A model generated the notes under the pieces. It was not told the DNA's origin, did not search any database, and saw nothing but the letters and a program-made list of their open reading frames with translations. From the NCBI GenBank assembly GCA_029844215.1, contig JAQGDG010000153.1:238574-302573 (forward strand): a DNA stretch of 64,000 bases, read 5' to 3'. This DNA comes from Przewalskia tangutica (lineage: Eukaryota > Streptophyta > Magnoliopsida > Solanales > Solanaceae). A program made the position numbers and the translations under genes. Below, piece by piece: positions 47,051 through 57,651 of this stretch (positions within the stretch are counted from its first letter, which is position 1; every line of letters begins with the position of its first letter).

Positions 47051-47458
47051 ATGCATCTTCAGCAACCATAGAAAAAAAGGGAACCAAAAGCTTTCCTATA
47101 ATTTTTCTTTACAGAACCCCAGATAGGTCAGTACTATTACTTCCATAATTTTATATTTTGATCCAAAAATAAATCTTGTTTGGGTTTTGCTACAATTAAT
47201 TTTCTGGGTATGTTTCAATATAGTTTTTTTTTTTTGCTTATGTTTGTTGTTGAGCTGTTAAAGTTGGTAGTTTCTTGTGTGTAACTACTAGGCATTGGAT
47301 CAAAGGAGCTTTATTTAGCTTTTCCTCATCTGGGTATTTTTTGTTGTTGCTTATATTGGAATTCTTTGATTGCGAAACGATGTAATTTTGATGAATTGGA
47401 AGTATCTGTAAGTCTTGATTCGAGCTCTTAGGAAATAACCATTCTATAATGTGTGTAT

Positions 47459-47536
47459 CACTCTATAAGGTCTGTGTAGACTCTACCATCACAGATCACG
47501 GTGTGGGATTATTACAGTATGTTGTTGTTGTTGGAA
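47459..47536 (+). mobile_element. TS-type SINE, 3' fragment
   Basis: The stretch GGTCTGTGTAGACTCTACCA...GTGTGGGATTATTACAGTATG followed by (TTG)n is the usual tail of tobacco-type TS SINEs. The tRNA-like head is missing. Confidence 0.6.
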
Positions 47537-47708
47537 GTATCTGTGAATCATGATCTGTTTAAAGGTACTTCCTCTTATGAATTTAATTTAAATTTAATAT
47601 GCTAACATGGATCAGATACCACCTTTCTTTGTATGAATAGTGAAGTGTACAAAATTTATAGTTGATTGTTGACCAACAAAAAACATGGGTGAAAAAAAGA
47701 AGAGAGAA

Positions 47709-48090
47709 GCGGAGTGAAGTGAGAGGAGAACTATGAGGTCTCAGGTTCAAATCCCAGCGGAGACAAAAATACTTAGGTGATTTATTCCTATCTGTCTAAG
47801 CCTCGGTGGACAGAGTTAACTTACCGGTATCCATGAATTAGAGGGTTTGAATTGGCTTATTTTAAGTGTTTTTTGGCTTATAAGCTTTTCTATTTTTGAG
47901 GTATTTCGGTGAGATAAAAAGTGTTTTTAAGCACTTATTTTTAGGCTAAAAAGGTACTAAGCCAAAAGTCAAAGTTAGGTAGGACCAACTTTTAGCTTAT
48001 AAGTCACTTTTAAAAGTCAATCCAAACACCCTCGTAATTGAGGTTCACACAAGCTGGCACGGACACCACAGTCAGAGTGAAAAGGGCTAA
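47709..48090 (+). mobile_element. Solanaceae SINE split by a MITE
   Basis: The left part (to about 47840) contains ATGAGGTCTCAGGTTCAAAT with a box B-like GGTTCAAATCC, then CTGTCTAAGCCTCGGTGGAC. The right part (from 48034) gives ACAAGCTGGCACGGACACCAC. Together they match, in order, the SINE at 48792-48980. The middle is occupied by the inverted-repeat element at 47841-48033. Confidence 0.75.
47841..48033. mobile_element. Short inverted-repeat MITE inside SINE
   Basis: The left end GAGGGTTTGAATTGGCTTAT and the reverse complement of the right end, GAGGGTGTTTGGATTGACTT, form inverted repeats that extend through GCTTATAAGC-like words. The flanks AATTA and TAATT do not give a clean duplication, so the superfamily is uncertain (PIF/Harbinger or hAT). 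Confidence 0.7.
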
Positions 48091-48791
48091 AAAAAACTAG
48101 CTTGTAACTAGTTTCGCGATATTCGAAGTGCAGAGGGATGGTTCCACCCTTATGGTATATGTCTTTATGTTCGTATAGAAGGCTGAGCATCTGCATTAAA
48201 AGCTAAAAACAACAGATGATTTCAGTAATTCTGTTGGGAGCTTAGAACATAAGTGAATGATTGATGCAAATTCTGCCAATCTGTGAATGATTAGAAGTGG
48301 ATACATGGTTTAAGTTCTATGTGTTCAATTCTTAAGGTTCTTAGTATTGAACCAATTTTATTTTTACTGTTCTGAGTTCATACTTACTATTTGTTGCAAT
48401 TTTAGTGTAAATTTCTGCACATAAACTTATGCTCTATGTCAAAAATGCTGGGTTCAGATGAATCCGTTGTCACTATGCTGTTTCCGCCACTGCGAATGAT
48501 GATACTTTTCTTACACATTTAAACATCAGATTTTTCTGTTTATTTTTAGCAGTTGGTGTAAAAATAGTCTAGTGAATCCTCTTAATACTGAGTTTAGAGC
48601 CGAACGAATACTAAAGGATTCATATAGCAAGCATATTCTTGCTAATTTTGGGTTGATGCATAGTTGAGTGACTGCTTAATGCTGTAGCGCTAAAGCTACA
48701 TCGCCATTTGCTTTACCACAGAGACCATGGATTTATGTGTGTTTTCTCAGTGATGCAACTAAGCAATACTACATTTCAAGAATATTAAGCT

Positions 48792-48980
48792 ATGTGGCTT
48801 AGTGGTCAATGAAGTGGTTTGAGAACCATGAGGTCTTAGGTTCAATTAGCAGAGACAAAAAACACTAGGTAGTTTCTTCCCATCTGTCCATGTCCAGTGG
48901 ATAGTGTTAATCGGTACTTGTGCTAAGCAGGTGCCCCAGGGAATTACTTGAGGTGACCCGGACACTACGGTTATAAAAAA
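48792..48980 (+). mobile_element. Solanaceae SINE with target duplication
   Basis: Starts ATGTGGCTTAGTGGTCAATG (box A-like), has AGGTCTTAGGTTCAATTAGC (decayed box B), CCATCTGTCC, GGACACTACGG and an A-rich end. AATATT(A/G)AGCT flanks it at 48781-48791 and 48981-48991, an 11-bp duplication with one mismatch. Confidence 0.8.
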
Positions 48981-49435
48981 AATATTGAGCTTTCTCGCAC
49001 TATTTATCACCTATTACATGGATTTAACTAGGGGCTTATCCAACATTGGTCTGTGTATGTATTCAATATGGACAAGAATAGTCTTTTTCTAATTTATTTG
49101 ATGACCAATTTGTGATGTTAAAGTGTAATTAATGAGAAAGCTATGCTTGTTTCGTTTTGTGTCAAGCATATTGCATGAATTGAAAATAAAGTAGAGCTTC
49201 ATTCTTGTGAAATGTTTAGAGGGGCAGCAGCTATTATGATACCTCATAATGCTCTCAGCTTCCCAATTTCTCTGGATTTTGTCTCTTAATCATGTTTGAT
49301 GAGAAATATTTGCTAATCTATGCTTGCAGATTGTCTAATTTATGATTTACTATTTTCACTTTATCTTTAAATTTTGTTCTTATCTTGGTTTGTTCCCTTT
49401 TTTGCAGAGGAAATCTGGCATAGTTTTGTCTTTCA

Positions 49436-52400
49436 ATGGATATAGATACTGGTAATGCTGAATCTATTAATCAGAGAGCTGATCTCTTAAAGGAACAGGT
49501 TAGACTAGTTAAGAGAAAGGATTGTGATCGATATGAGATTGTCTCAATACCAGATAATTTGTCATTTGAGAAAGGATTCTTCATTGTAATCCGTTCATGC
49601 CAATTGTTGCTTCAGAAGAATGATGGACTGATAATGATAGGAGTAGCTGGTCCCTCTGGTGCTGGAAAGACTGTATTTACAGAGAAAATAATGAACTTTA
49701 TGCCAAGCATTGCAGTTATCTCAATGGATAACTACAATGATGCTAGTCGAATCGTTGATGGCAACTTTGATGGTAAGAATGCATTTACCTTTTCTCCCGA
49801 TAGTGCTTGAGATGCTTCTGAGTTTAGGTGAGAATTAGGTTATTTAGAGTGTAGAGAAAGCTGGTGACAAGAGGGAAACCTATATATATATTATGCATGT
49901 ATGTGTGTGTGTGTATGCATGTGTAAAGATGTCTGGACTGAGATATCTCTTTACTGTTCACTATTAGTACTTCTGGAATAAACTTAGAGTTGATGATATG
50001 TTTACCAGGTCTTATCATGTTTTTGAAACAGACCCACGCCTAACAGACTATGATACGTTGCTGAAAAACATCAACGATCTGAAGACTGGGAAAGCAGCAG
50101 AGATTCCAATATATGATTTCAAATCTAGTTCCCGAATAGGATACAGGTACAGCTCCTTACTTCTAAAAGTAAAAGTGTGCTTATGTGCATTTATCCCTTT
50201 TATGTACAAGACACTGCTAGAAACCAAAACAAGTTGTTACACCTGCTGTTAGACTGTGAACTATATTTAAGTAATCTGGAAACACCTCCAGAAAATTTAG
50301 ATTTGTTTTTGCAAATCAGTATATTATCTTTTTACTGGGTATGTTGTATGTTGCACAGGAAAATAATATCTGGGTGCAGCTATGTGGATACCTTATTTGA
50401 TATGTTAGGTACTTATATGGCTTCTTCAAACTAGGAACCAACTTTATGTTCCGCGTATCAGTGTTGACTACATACTCATTTCGATACTCATGTTTGAGTT
50501 TCTGTAATTAGTTGTAAAGTGCTATGACTTCCTTTTTTGTAGTTTTCTAATAACACGGTGGATCCTTGTTATTTGTTCTGTTTGGCATTTTGTGAATCCT
50601 GTCAACTAGTTAAATCCTGCTTTATTCTTTGGGAAACATACTTAAATGTACCTTTCGGCCAACTAGTTTATCAACATGGCCGAAGCATACACTACCTATA
50701 CACTTCGTCTGTATATGTTGTGTACATGTATGCATATTATATGTACATGTATGTATATTATATGTATATTTAGTATAAAGAATACACTACCTATACACAA
50801 TGTACATATACTGTAGACTAGATGCGAATGGTATTTGGCTGTAATTTTAAACTTATTCTTTTACTGTTGTCTAAAAGTAAGGTGCTTCTGTTCGTTGACT
50901 ATTAACTGTTACTCAGATGAGGGCATGATGGGAGATTCTTAATTAACCTACTTGGATTAAGTTATTGTTTTTTTTGTGCCAAGGTCAAGCATTACTCTTC
51001 TCTTTCTCAGACTTCCTGTTTAATCCATTATGTTCTTACCGGATTTTTCGTAGCTCAGCTAATTTCTCTAAAAGCTCTTTGATGTTGCTTGTCTTCATCT
51101 TCTATATGTAGCATATTAGTATGAACTGGACTTACACAATTTGGTGTGCTACAGGACCCTTGAAGTCCCTAGCTCCCGCATTGTGATTATTGAGGCATCT
51201 ATGCTCTGAATGAAAAGCTGCGGCCTTTCCTGGATCTTCGCGTATCTGTAAATGGCGGAGTTCACTTTGACCTTGTTAAAAGAGTTTTACGTGACATACA
51301 ACGTGCTGGGCAGGAACCATCAGAAATAATCCACCAAGTATCTGAAACGGTCTGTTTCTCCAATTCATAGCCCAGAGAAAGTTTGACTAGATTCTCTTCT
51401 CACACTTCCAGCTGTAATGTCTTATGCAGGTTTATCCAATGTACAAGGCTTATATTGAGCCTGATCTCAAAACTGCACACATAAAATTATCAACAAATTT
51501 AATCCTTTTCTGGATTTCAGAGTCCTACATACATTCTAAAGGCAAGAGCACTAACTTTATTACCAGTCTTAGAAGATTATAGGTTCCAAACACTATATCT
51601 AGAAATTTATTTTAAAACGACTGCTCTTTTTTTCCCCTCACCTTCTAGTCATCAAGGAATCTGAAGGTAGAACAAATCAAGTCTGTCTTATCTGAAGAAC
51701 GCACTGAAAGTACGGAACTGATTTATGACATATACCTTCTGCCACCTGGTGAAGATCCAGAGACATGCCAATCATATCTGAGGATGCGAAATAAAGATGG
51801 GAAATACAATCTCATGTTCGAGGTATCCTCCTATTTTCATAATGATTTTTTTTCTTTTGGAAGAATAACAGGCAATGTTTTCGAAGAATTTTTAATCTTA
51901 AGCCCCCTGCTAATGGCAATCTGTTATTTTCTCATATAAATTTCTCGAATTCATGCATGTAGACGAAACTAGTCGTTTTTCTGAATATGATTTGAATTGT
52001 AGGAATGGGTCACTGATTCTCCATTTGTCATATCACCAAGAATCAGTTTTGAAGTTAGTGTACGTCTTCTTGGTGGATTGATGGCTTTGGGATACACAAT
52101 GGCGGCCATCCTCAAAAGAAGCAGCCATGTATTTTCTGATGAAAAGGTCTGTGTGAAAATTGATTGGCTTGAACAACTAAATCGCCACTACGTGCAGGTA
52201 ATATATATTTTCTTCACTTTGTCCATCTCGCTGTGATTATATCCCAAAACTTATGATCTTCTCGAGGGGGTTTCTTTTGATGCTTGAATATGATCTAGCT
52301 ACTAGTTGTATAAGTCAAATGCGTAAATGTCCTTCAAGTTTGATTTCCATTGTGTGGATATGGTCTTTCAGTTATACCTGGGCAACAATTGCCTGACCAC

Positions 52401-55400
52401 AAAATGTTTTTGTTCGTCAACTGTTGAAAAATGCGTCGAGTCTGCATGGAACCTTTTTCTGTTATTTTTTGTGGTGTCCTCATGACTATGTCAAAAGACT
52501 GTTTATATCAAACTAATTGTTCAGAATTCAAGAAATCATAAAAAACAAAAATAAAAACTATCAAGTCTAATATTTTTTCTCTTCTCGTACAAGAATATTC
52601 AATTTGTCAAACTTCACATGGAGAGTACCAATTACAGAGATGTTTCTGGAAAAGGAAGAAAATCTCTTTTTGATATGTTGAATGTTGAGTGTATAGGTGT
52701 TTGACTGGTTGTTTCTTGAGATAATTACCGTCCAAAGCCTTTCGGTGATCTAATTTACAAAATAGCCATGTATAGGTTGTATATTTAAATATAAATATAC
52801 ATATAATGTACATATCATATACATAAATATACATAATCAATGTATATTAAAAGGGCAGTGAACTAAGCTCCCGCTATGTGTGGGGTCCGGAAGGTCGGAC
52901 CACAAGGGTCTATTGTCTGTGACCTTACCTGCATTTGCAAGAAAGTTGTTTCCACGGCTAAACTCGTGACCTCTAGTCACATTTAGCCAACAACTTTACC
53001 GATTCTCAAGGCTCCCTTCTAAAAGGGTATGCACCAACCGGGAATCGAACCGGAGTGCATGCGTGGCAAGATACTATTCTACCACTAGACCACTGGTGCT
53101 AGTTCATAATCAATGTATATGTAGCGTCCGTAATTAATTTTGACCGACGGGCCAAAAATGAAAAAAAACCTTTCTTCTTTGGAGTCATAACTGAGAATGC
53201 TATCTAACTTCAAATATGGTAAATTATGTTAACTTTGCCTAGGTCAAGGAAGAGATCGTGTTGTTGTAAAATCTATTGCTGATCAGCTGGGTTTGGAAGG
53301 TTCATACACTCCTCGTACATATATTGAGCAAATACAGCTAGAAGCTTGTGAATGAGGTTATGGTATGATACCTTCCGTAGCATTTGTGATTCACTGTCCC
53401 TACTTATCCCTAAGAAGATACACTTTTCAGGCACTACCAGATGACTTGAAAACAAAGCTTAGCCTAGATGAAGATATTGTCGCAAGTCCTAAAGAAGCTC
53501 TCTCTCGAGCTTCGGCTGAGAGGGTATCATGGAGAAATAAGAATATCAGAAGGTGCAGCACTTAATCCATATTTTCCTTACCGTCTACTTGTTTATTCAA
53601 TGATACCTTTCATCAATAAACTGAATAAGGATAAAAGGAAGCACATATATTTTTCCCTCTGATGGGATGATGGGAGATTGTATGTACCTTATGAATTATT
53701 GAATATATGTTGAGAGAAATCTTTTATACCTTATGAAAAGTATTGATTGTATTTGACTTTTACTCTTGTACATGAGCAAGTCATTCTTTCATTTGATCTG
53801 CATTGAGTCTCTTTGCGCCTGGCATGGTGTCTGATTAGAAACCTTATTATTTTAATAGACAAATTGAGGGAATCCACTGGGTTGTTAGTTAACTGCAATT
53901 TTCAATTTTACCATAGGTGTACCACACTGATCACTATTCCTTTTGATTTCTAATTTATTTTTCACATTAACATTTGTGTTATGCATCTCCTGCCAGTACC
54001 TCAGGACGCAGTACTTCCTCTGTTTCACTTTGTGCGAGACTTTTTCCTTTTTATTCTGTCCCAAAAAATGGCACCTTTGTATCTTTGGAACAATTTTAAC
54101 TTTAAACTTCTCGTTTTACTCTTAATGACATGATTTTACTCTTAATGACATGATTTTACTGCCACAGAAATATCATGGTATGTCTGCAACAAATTCAAAA
54201 AGTGTTTCTTTCTTTCTTAAACTCCATGCTCAGTCGAACAGTGCTACATAAAATGAAACAGAGAGGAGAGTAGCTAGGATCTTTAACTGGTTAACAAGTG
54301 GATTTTAATGTGCTTATCGGGCTCTCTTTGTAGAGACATTATGGGTTCTCATTGTATGATAACATTTCCCTTATATGGGCATGTGTTCAAAGTTCAAACG
54401 TTCTTCATCATTTTTATATATCTTGCTGAGCTCAAAATTTTACTATTTGAGGATATTTTCAAAAGTGTAATCTTGCAATGTTCACACTTCACACAAGTAG
54501 CTTTTTATAGTTCAATTAAAAGGTTAAGCAAAACCGTCCAAGAGCACGCTAGGCTGCTGGTTGCGGAATGGTGCAACCGTGTTTAGTGATTATACATTAC
54601 CATATGGACGAATGGTAATTCTGCCATATTTGCAAATCATAGCTGGTTCCAATTCTGGATAAAAGGTAGGGCTGCAATTAGTTTTTTTATCAGGGATAAA
54701 AATAGTTGAATTATGATGAATCTTCTTAAAGAAAAGGTTCGTCTAGATGACTCAAACTAGTTTTAGACTTCTGAGTTGATAGGTGGTAGGTTTTGCTCAT
54801 TTTGACTACAACTTGTAATTATTACTGGACTACTTTTTTTGGAGTAGTTCTTTGTTTATAATACATATGTTACCTGCTCAAGAAAAAGAAAAAGAAAACG
54901 AAATAGCCAACTGGTGAATTGTGGAAAGACTGGATCTTTGTCTAGACTTGTGATTATCCTGGGAAACATTTTGATGTCAAATTGATTTGTGATTGATGTG
55001 CTTTGTGCAGTGGATTGTCGCATTCATATTCAACTGACAGGGACAAAAATCTATCCAATGTTAGTTCTGATTATCGGAGGAATGACAGAGATGCGGAATC
55101 AGGGACACGATTAGCAAACCAGGTGCAATGATATACACTTCATTTTTTCTTTATGCTTGCTAAAACACTTTTTCCTTTTTAGGCACTAATCAATTCTTGA
55201 CATGACATTCTTGAGATTTTTCATGTGTATTCCATAAGGGAGCGATCACACATTTATTGGAGCAAATTTCTACCTTGAGCGACCGGATGGGCGACTTCCA
55301 CGTCTAGAATGGAAGAACTTAATTCCAAGTTGAGCAGCGAAGAGATTCTCCGAGAAACAAACAAACTTCACCAAGCACGCAAAATCTTGCGTTAGAAACT

Positions 55401-57079
55401 GAAGCATGCATTGGATCTGCCCCTACTAACTATTTTATATCTGGTTTGGAGAATGGTTCCTTGACTGGGTCCATCATGCCTAATTCCTCGTCTTTTACTT
55501 CCGTTACTGGAAAGGAGTCTGCCTTGATGGAAGAGGTAAGTTTGTTTTGGGCTTAGGCCTCATTGTTTGCACTTAATGGTGGTCTCAGACCTTATGCCAT
55601 TAAGTTCATTTATTTAAATTTAAATCTAAATACTGATTTGATCTGAATTATTAAGTTCTTGAGCAAAATCTTAATATCATTAAATGGTATTTTTATATAG
55701 ACAATTTTTACCATCACCCACCAGCTTCACCCCCATCCCTCCCAACCCCACCCCAACTCACCCACCCACCCTCTCACCCCACCCAACCACCACTAACCAT
55801 CTCTGCCATCACAAACATCACCCCACCCTCAGCCCACACTCACTAACCACCTCTGCCATCACAACCACCCCACCCACCGTCCCAACCCCACCGCACACCA
55901 ACCACCCACCCATCTACCTACCCCTACCCACCCATTCTTCACCCACCACCCCAACCCCATAAAACACCACAAACCACATAAGCCTTTACAACCACCACCA
56001 CTACTATCAAACACTACCACCAACCAACTCTGCCATCACAACCACCGCCACATTACTATCATCACTACAACCAATCCTTACTACCAACCACCTCTACCGT
56101 CATAACTGCACATGACTACCAACAACAACATCATCAATAACCATACATCAGCCACCAACGCCAATTACTAACATCAACCTAACTCCACTATCACAACCAT
56201 CACCACCACTGCCACAATCACGTCAGTCACTACAACACCAACCACCTCCACCATCACAACTATCACTACCACCATCACAACTACAAAACATCTCCACCAT
56301 CACTAGCGAAAATAAATGTTTCATTTTTTATCAAATAATAATTTTATTTTATTAGATTTGTATTTATTTCTAATATTTAGTTTTTTAATTAGAATTGTAT
56401 ATTTATTATGTTTAAATAAGTACATTATGCACATTCAGATGTTGAAAAACAAACAGTGTTAATCATTCTGTGTTCAAATCTAGAGACAACATCTTACTCG
56501 TTCAGATTCAGACGTCTTAATTAATGAAAACAAATGAGGCCTTAAAAGGTTTGAATGAGTTGAAAATTAAAATTCTAATTAGTTAAAAATGCATAAAGTC
56601 TTTAACACGAATAATTTAGTAAATTTACCAATTTACCAATTTAATTCATTTCATCATTTAGGCAATTTCAATAATCCTTTTTTAGTCTTCCTCCTTTTTC
56701 CTTTACATAGACACGTAATCAAAATTATAAGATTATATAGTTGTTTAACAACAACCAATACCAACCAATAAATGATCACAATGACAATGGATTACTACTT
56801 CTAACTCTAACTTGTTGGTTGTTCTCTTATAATCCCTTTTGGATACAGATATCCAATATTGCACGTGGACAATGTCAAGTTATGCATCAGCTGGACAACG
56901 TTAGCAATGTTCTCCGCGAGAGATTAGGAGAACAATCTCGACAAGCAAGAATGAATAAGAAAAGAGATACAATTGGTATTCATCCTATCAGAATACCTCT
57001 CATGTTAACATTAGCAGTTGGTGGCCTGGGAATCCTCTTGTTTAGAGCCTGCAACACCGAATCTGATTCTTCATCCTAA
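49436..57079 (+). CDS. TTM: Triphosphate tunnel metalloenzyme (uridine-kinase-like + CYTH), TTM1/2 type; frame broken by small indels
   Basis: Eleven coding exons (49436-49772, 50032-50146, 51155-51349, 51430-51541, 51649-51822, 52003-52197, 53243-53362, 53431-53552, 55011-55122, 55239-55535, 56849-57079) total 2010 nt, about 670 residues, the usual TTM1/2 size. Exons 1-4 give a P-loop uridine/phosphoribulokinase-like domain with GPSGAGKT at residues 72-79. Exons 5-7 give the CYTH domain, with YDIYLLPPGEDPE in place of the classic ExExK start and YLRMRNKDGKYNLMFEEW. Exons 8-10 are Ser-rich and coiled-coil-like. Exon 11 ends in a tail anchor, PLMLTLAVGGLGILLF. The Arabidopsis relatives are tail-anchored pyrophosphatases/triphosphatases linked to defence and senescence. 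Indels break the frame in exon 3 (near 51194), exon 4 (two), exon 7 (near 53245 and 53340) and exon 10 (near 55302 and later). All splice sites are intact, so either the consensus has errors or the gene died very recently. Confidence 0.88.
50147..51154 (+). other. TTM intron 2
   Basis: One-kilobase intron (GTACAG...TGCTACAG). At 50680-50830 it carries TGTATA- and ACATGTA-rich imperfect repeats resembling the sequence next to the SINE at 52760-52850, probably two copies of a small AT-rich transposon. No gene. Confidence 0.6.
51542..51648 (+). other. TTM intron 4, GC-AG type
   Basis: Exon 4 ends ATTCTAAAG and the intron begins GCAAGA, ending CTTCTAG before TCATCAAGG. AAG|GCAAG matches the consensus of the minor GC-AG class of introns spliced by the major spliceosome. 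All other coding introns here are GT-AG. Confidence 0.7.
52851..53016 (-). mobile_element. Au-type SINE in TTM intron 6
   Basis: On the minus strand it reads GGGAGCCTTG, GGTAAAGTTGTTGG, AGAGGTCACGAG, GCCGTGGAAACA, TTGCAAATGCAGGTAAGG, CAATAGACCCTTGTGGTCC, CACATAGCGGGAGCTTAG and ends GCCCTTTT. This is the order and wording of plant Au SINEs. Its box B (expected GGTTCGANNCC) is decayed to GAGTTTAGCC. Confidence 0.85.
53030..53099 (-). pseudogene. tRNA-Gly(GCC)-like sequence, probable SINE head
   Basis: The first 28 bases on the minus strand (GCACCAGTGGTCTAGTGGTA and the next 8) look like a plant tRNA-Gly, with a good box A (TGGTCTAGTGG), anticodon-loop TTGCCAC (GCC) and a perfect box B (GGTTCGATTCC). 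The acceptor stem pairs GCACCAG with TTGGTGC. The anticodon stem does not pair, the T-stem has a mismatch and one base is missing, so it is unlikely to work as a tRNA. A TTTT terminator-like run lies 6 bases downstream. It shares a 16-bp target duplication with the Au SINE. Confidence 0.8.
54012..54272. mobile_element. Stowaway-like MITE in TTM intron 8
   Basis: Left end TACTTCCTCTGTTTCACTTT and the reverse complement of the right end, TACTCTCCTCTCTGTTTCAT, form inverted repeats with TA ends. The interior has a duplicated GACATGATTTTACTCTTAAT. Confidence 0.8.
55556..56541. mobile_element. TTA-flanked inverted-repeat element (Harbinger-like) in TTM intron 10
   Basis: GGCCTCATTGTTTGCACTTAAT at the left and, reversed, GGCCTCATTTGTTTTCATTAAT at the right form terminal inverted repeats. 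TTA occurs directly outside both ends (55553-55555 and 56542-56544), the duplication of the PIF/Harbinger superfamily. The element is 986 bp, has no transposase and carries an ACC-rich simple-sequence core. Its inverted repeats continue inward with TCAGA and TTCAGATTCAGACGTC-like words. Confidence 0.75.
55705..56310. repeat. ACC/CCA-rich simple-sequence tract
   Basis: About 600 bp of ACC, CACCCC and CATCACAAC words forming the core of the TTA-flanked element. A 92-codon Pro/Thr/His frame in it has no support as a protein. Confidence 0.85.
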
Positions 57080-57275
57080 TATTTACTAACCGTAGGAATT
57101 TTCTTTCTCCTACTCTTCTATAGAGTTGTACCCTTTAATCGGGATAAAATACTGCTCATGGAGCAAACTGATCTGTGATTTGAGGCTATGAAGGCAGAAT
57201 ATGTTGCTTTGTGATCAATGAGTTTTTAAAGAAGGGGATGAATTGGCAAATTTTGTAGACTTGTGGGGTTCATTT

Positions 57276-57281
57276 AATAAA
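57276..57281 (+). terminator. Candidate poly(A) signal of TTM gene
   Basis: AATAAA lies about 200 bp after the stop codon. Plant signals are loose, so this is only a candidate. Confidence 0.35.
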
Positions 57282-57572
57282 TATGTTCTTCACTAGATGT
57301 TTTGGAGTTTCAGTGTGTATTGATGTGTGGTGATAGTGATAAGACTAGCAACTCTGTTGCTAATGTATTACTGTTTACATATGCATTTTCATTTCTAACT
57401 ACTGTACCTGTCTGAGAAAAGGCTCAAAACATATATTTGAGCAATGATTTAATGTGATCCCTTATATATTATATGGTGCACCAGTAGTCCCTAAAGTTTG
57501 CTATAGTCGAGTTTACTACGTACAAACAAAGAAGGAATCAATGAGCATCCACAAATCAATCGACTTCAAATC

Positions 57573-57651
57573 CTAATTCGCATTTGTCAAATAGAATAGT
57601 CCAGCCTTGGGAGATGCTCTGGGAACGCATAAACTCTTTGGTGATATTTCT
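57573..57651 (-). pseudogene. FBD C-terminal fragment of an F-box gene
   Basis: On the minus strand the reading IRNITKEFMR, then (after a small indel) RASPKAGLFYLTNAN and a stop, matches the end of the F-box gene at 59465-60795 (IRNILMELMCF, PRASPKAELFYTPSSV). A short homologous stretch (GCCTCAATGTCTCAGGAAGA) continues at 58456-58490 beyond the copia remnant, so the retroelement split this fragment. Confidence 0.6.

Larger units (their letters stand above)
47127..49407 (+). other. Probable 5'-UTR intron of TTM gene
   Basis: Bounded by a GT at 47127 and TTTGCAG ending at 49407, with translation starting 28 bases later. It contains three SINE remnants and a MITE and no coding signal. The donor assignment is tentative. 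Confidence 0.4.
52848..53104 (-). mobile_element. Composite tRNA-Gly-like + Au SINE unit
   Basis: CATAATCAATGTATAT occurs at 52832-52847 and 53105-53120, directly outside the pair. The unit is 257 bp and, on the minus strand, runs AACTAGCACCAG (tRNA-Gly head), a 13-bp joint, then the complete Au SINE. A single perfect 16-bp duplication around both parts implies they were inserted together. A competing 8-bp match, TAAAAGGG, at 52848 and 53020 is discussed in the findings. Confidence 0.65.

Noticed and set aside
53030..53099. Functional tRNA-Gly gene
   Set aside because: Anticodon stem does not pair, T-stem has a mismatch and one base is missing; it shares a target duplication with a SINE.
55684..55962. 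92-codon Pro/Thr/His-rich frame
   Set aside because: ACC-rich simple sequence inside an intronic transposon.
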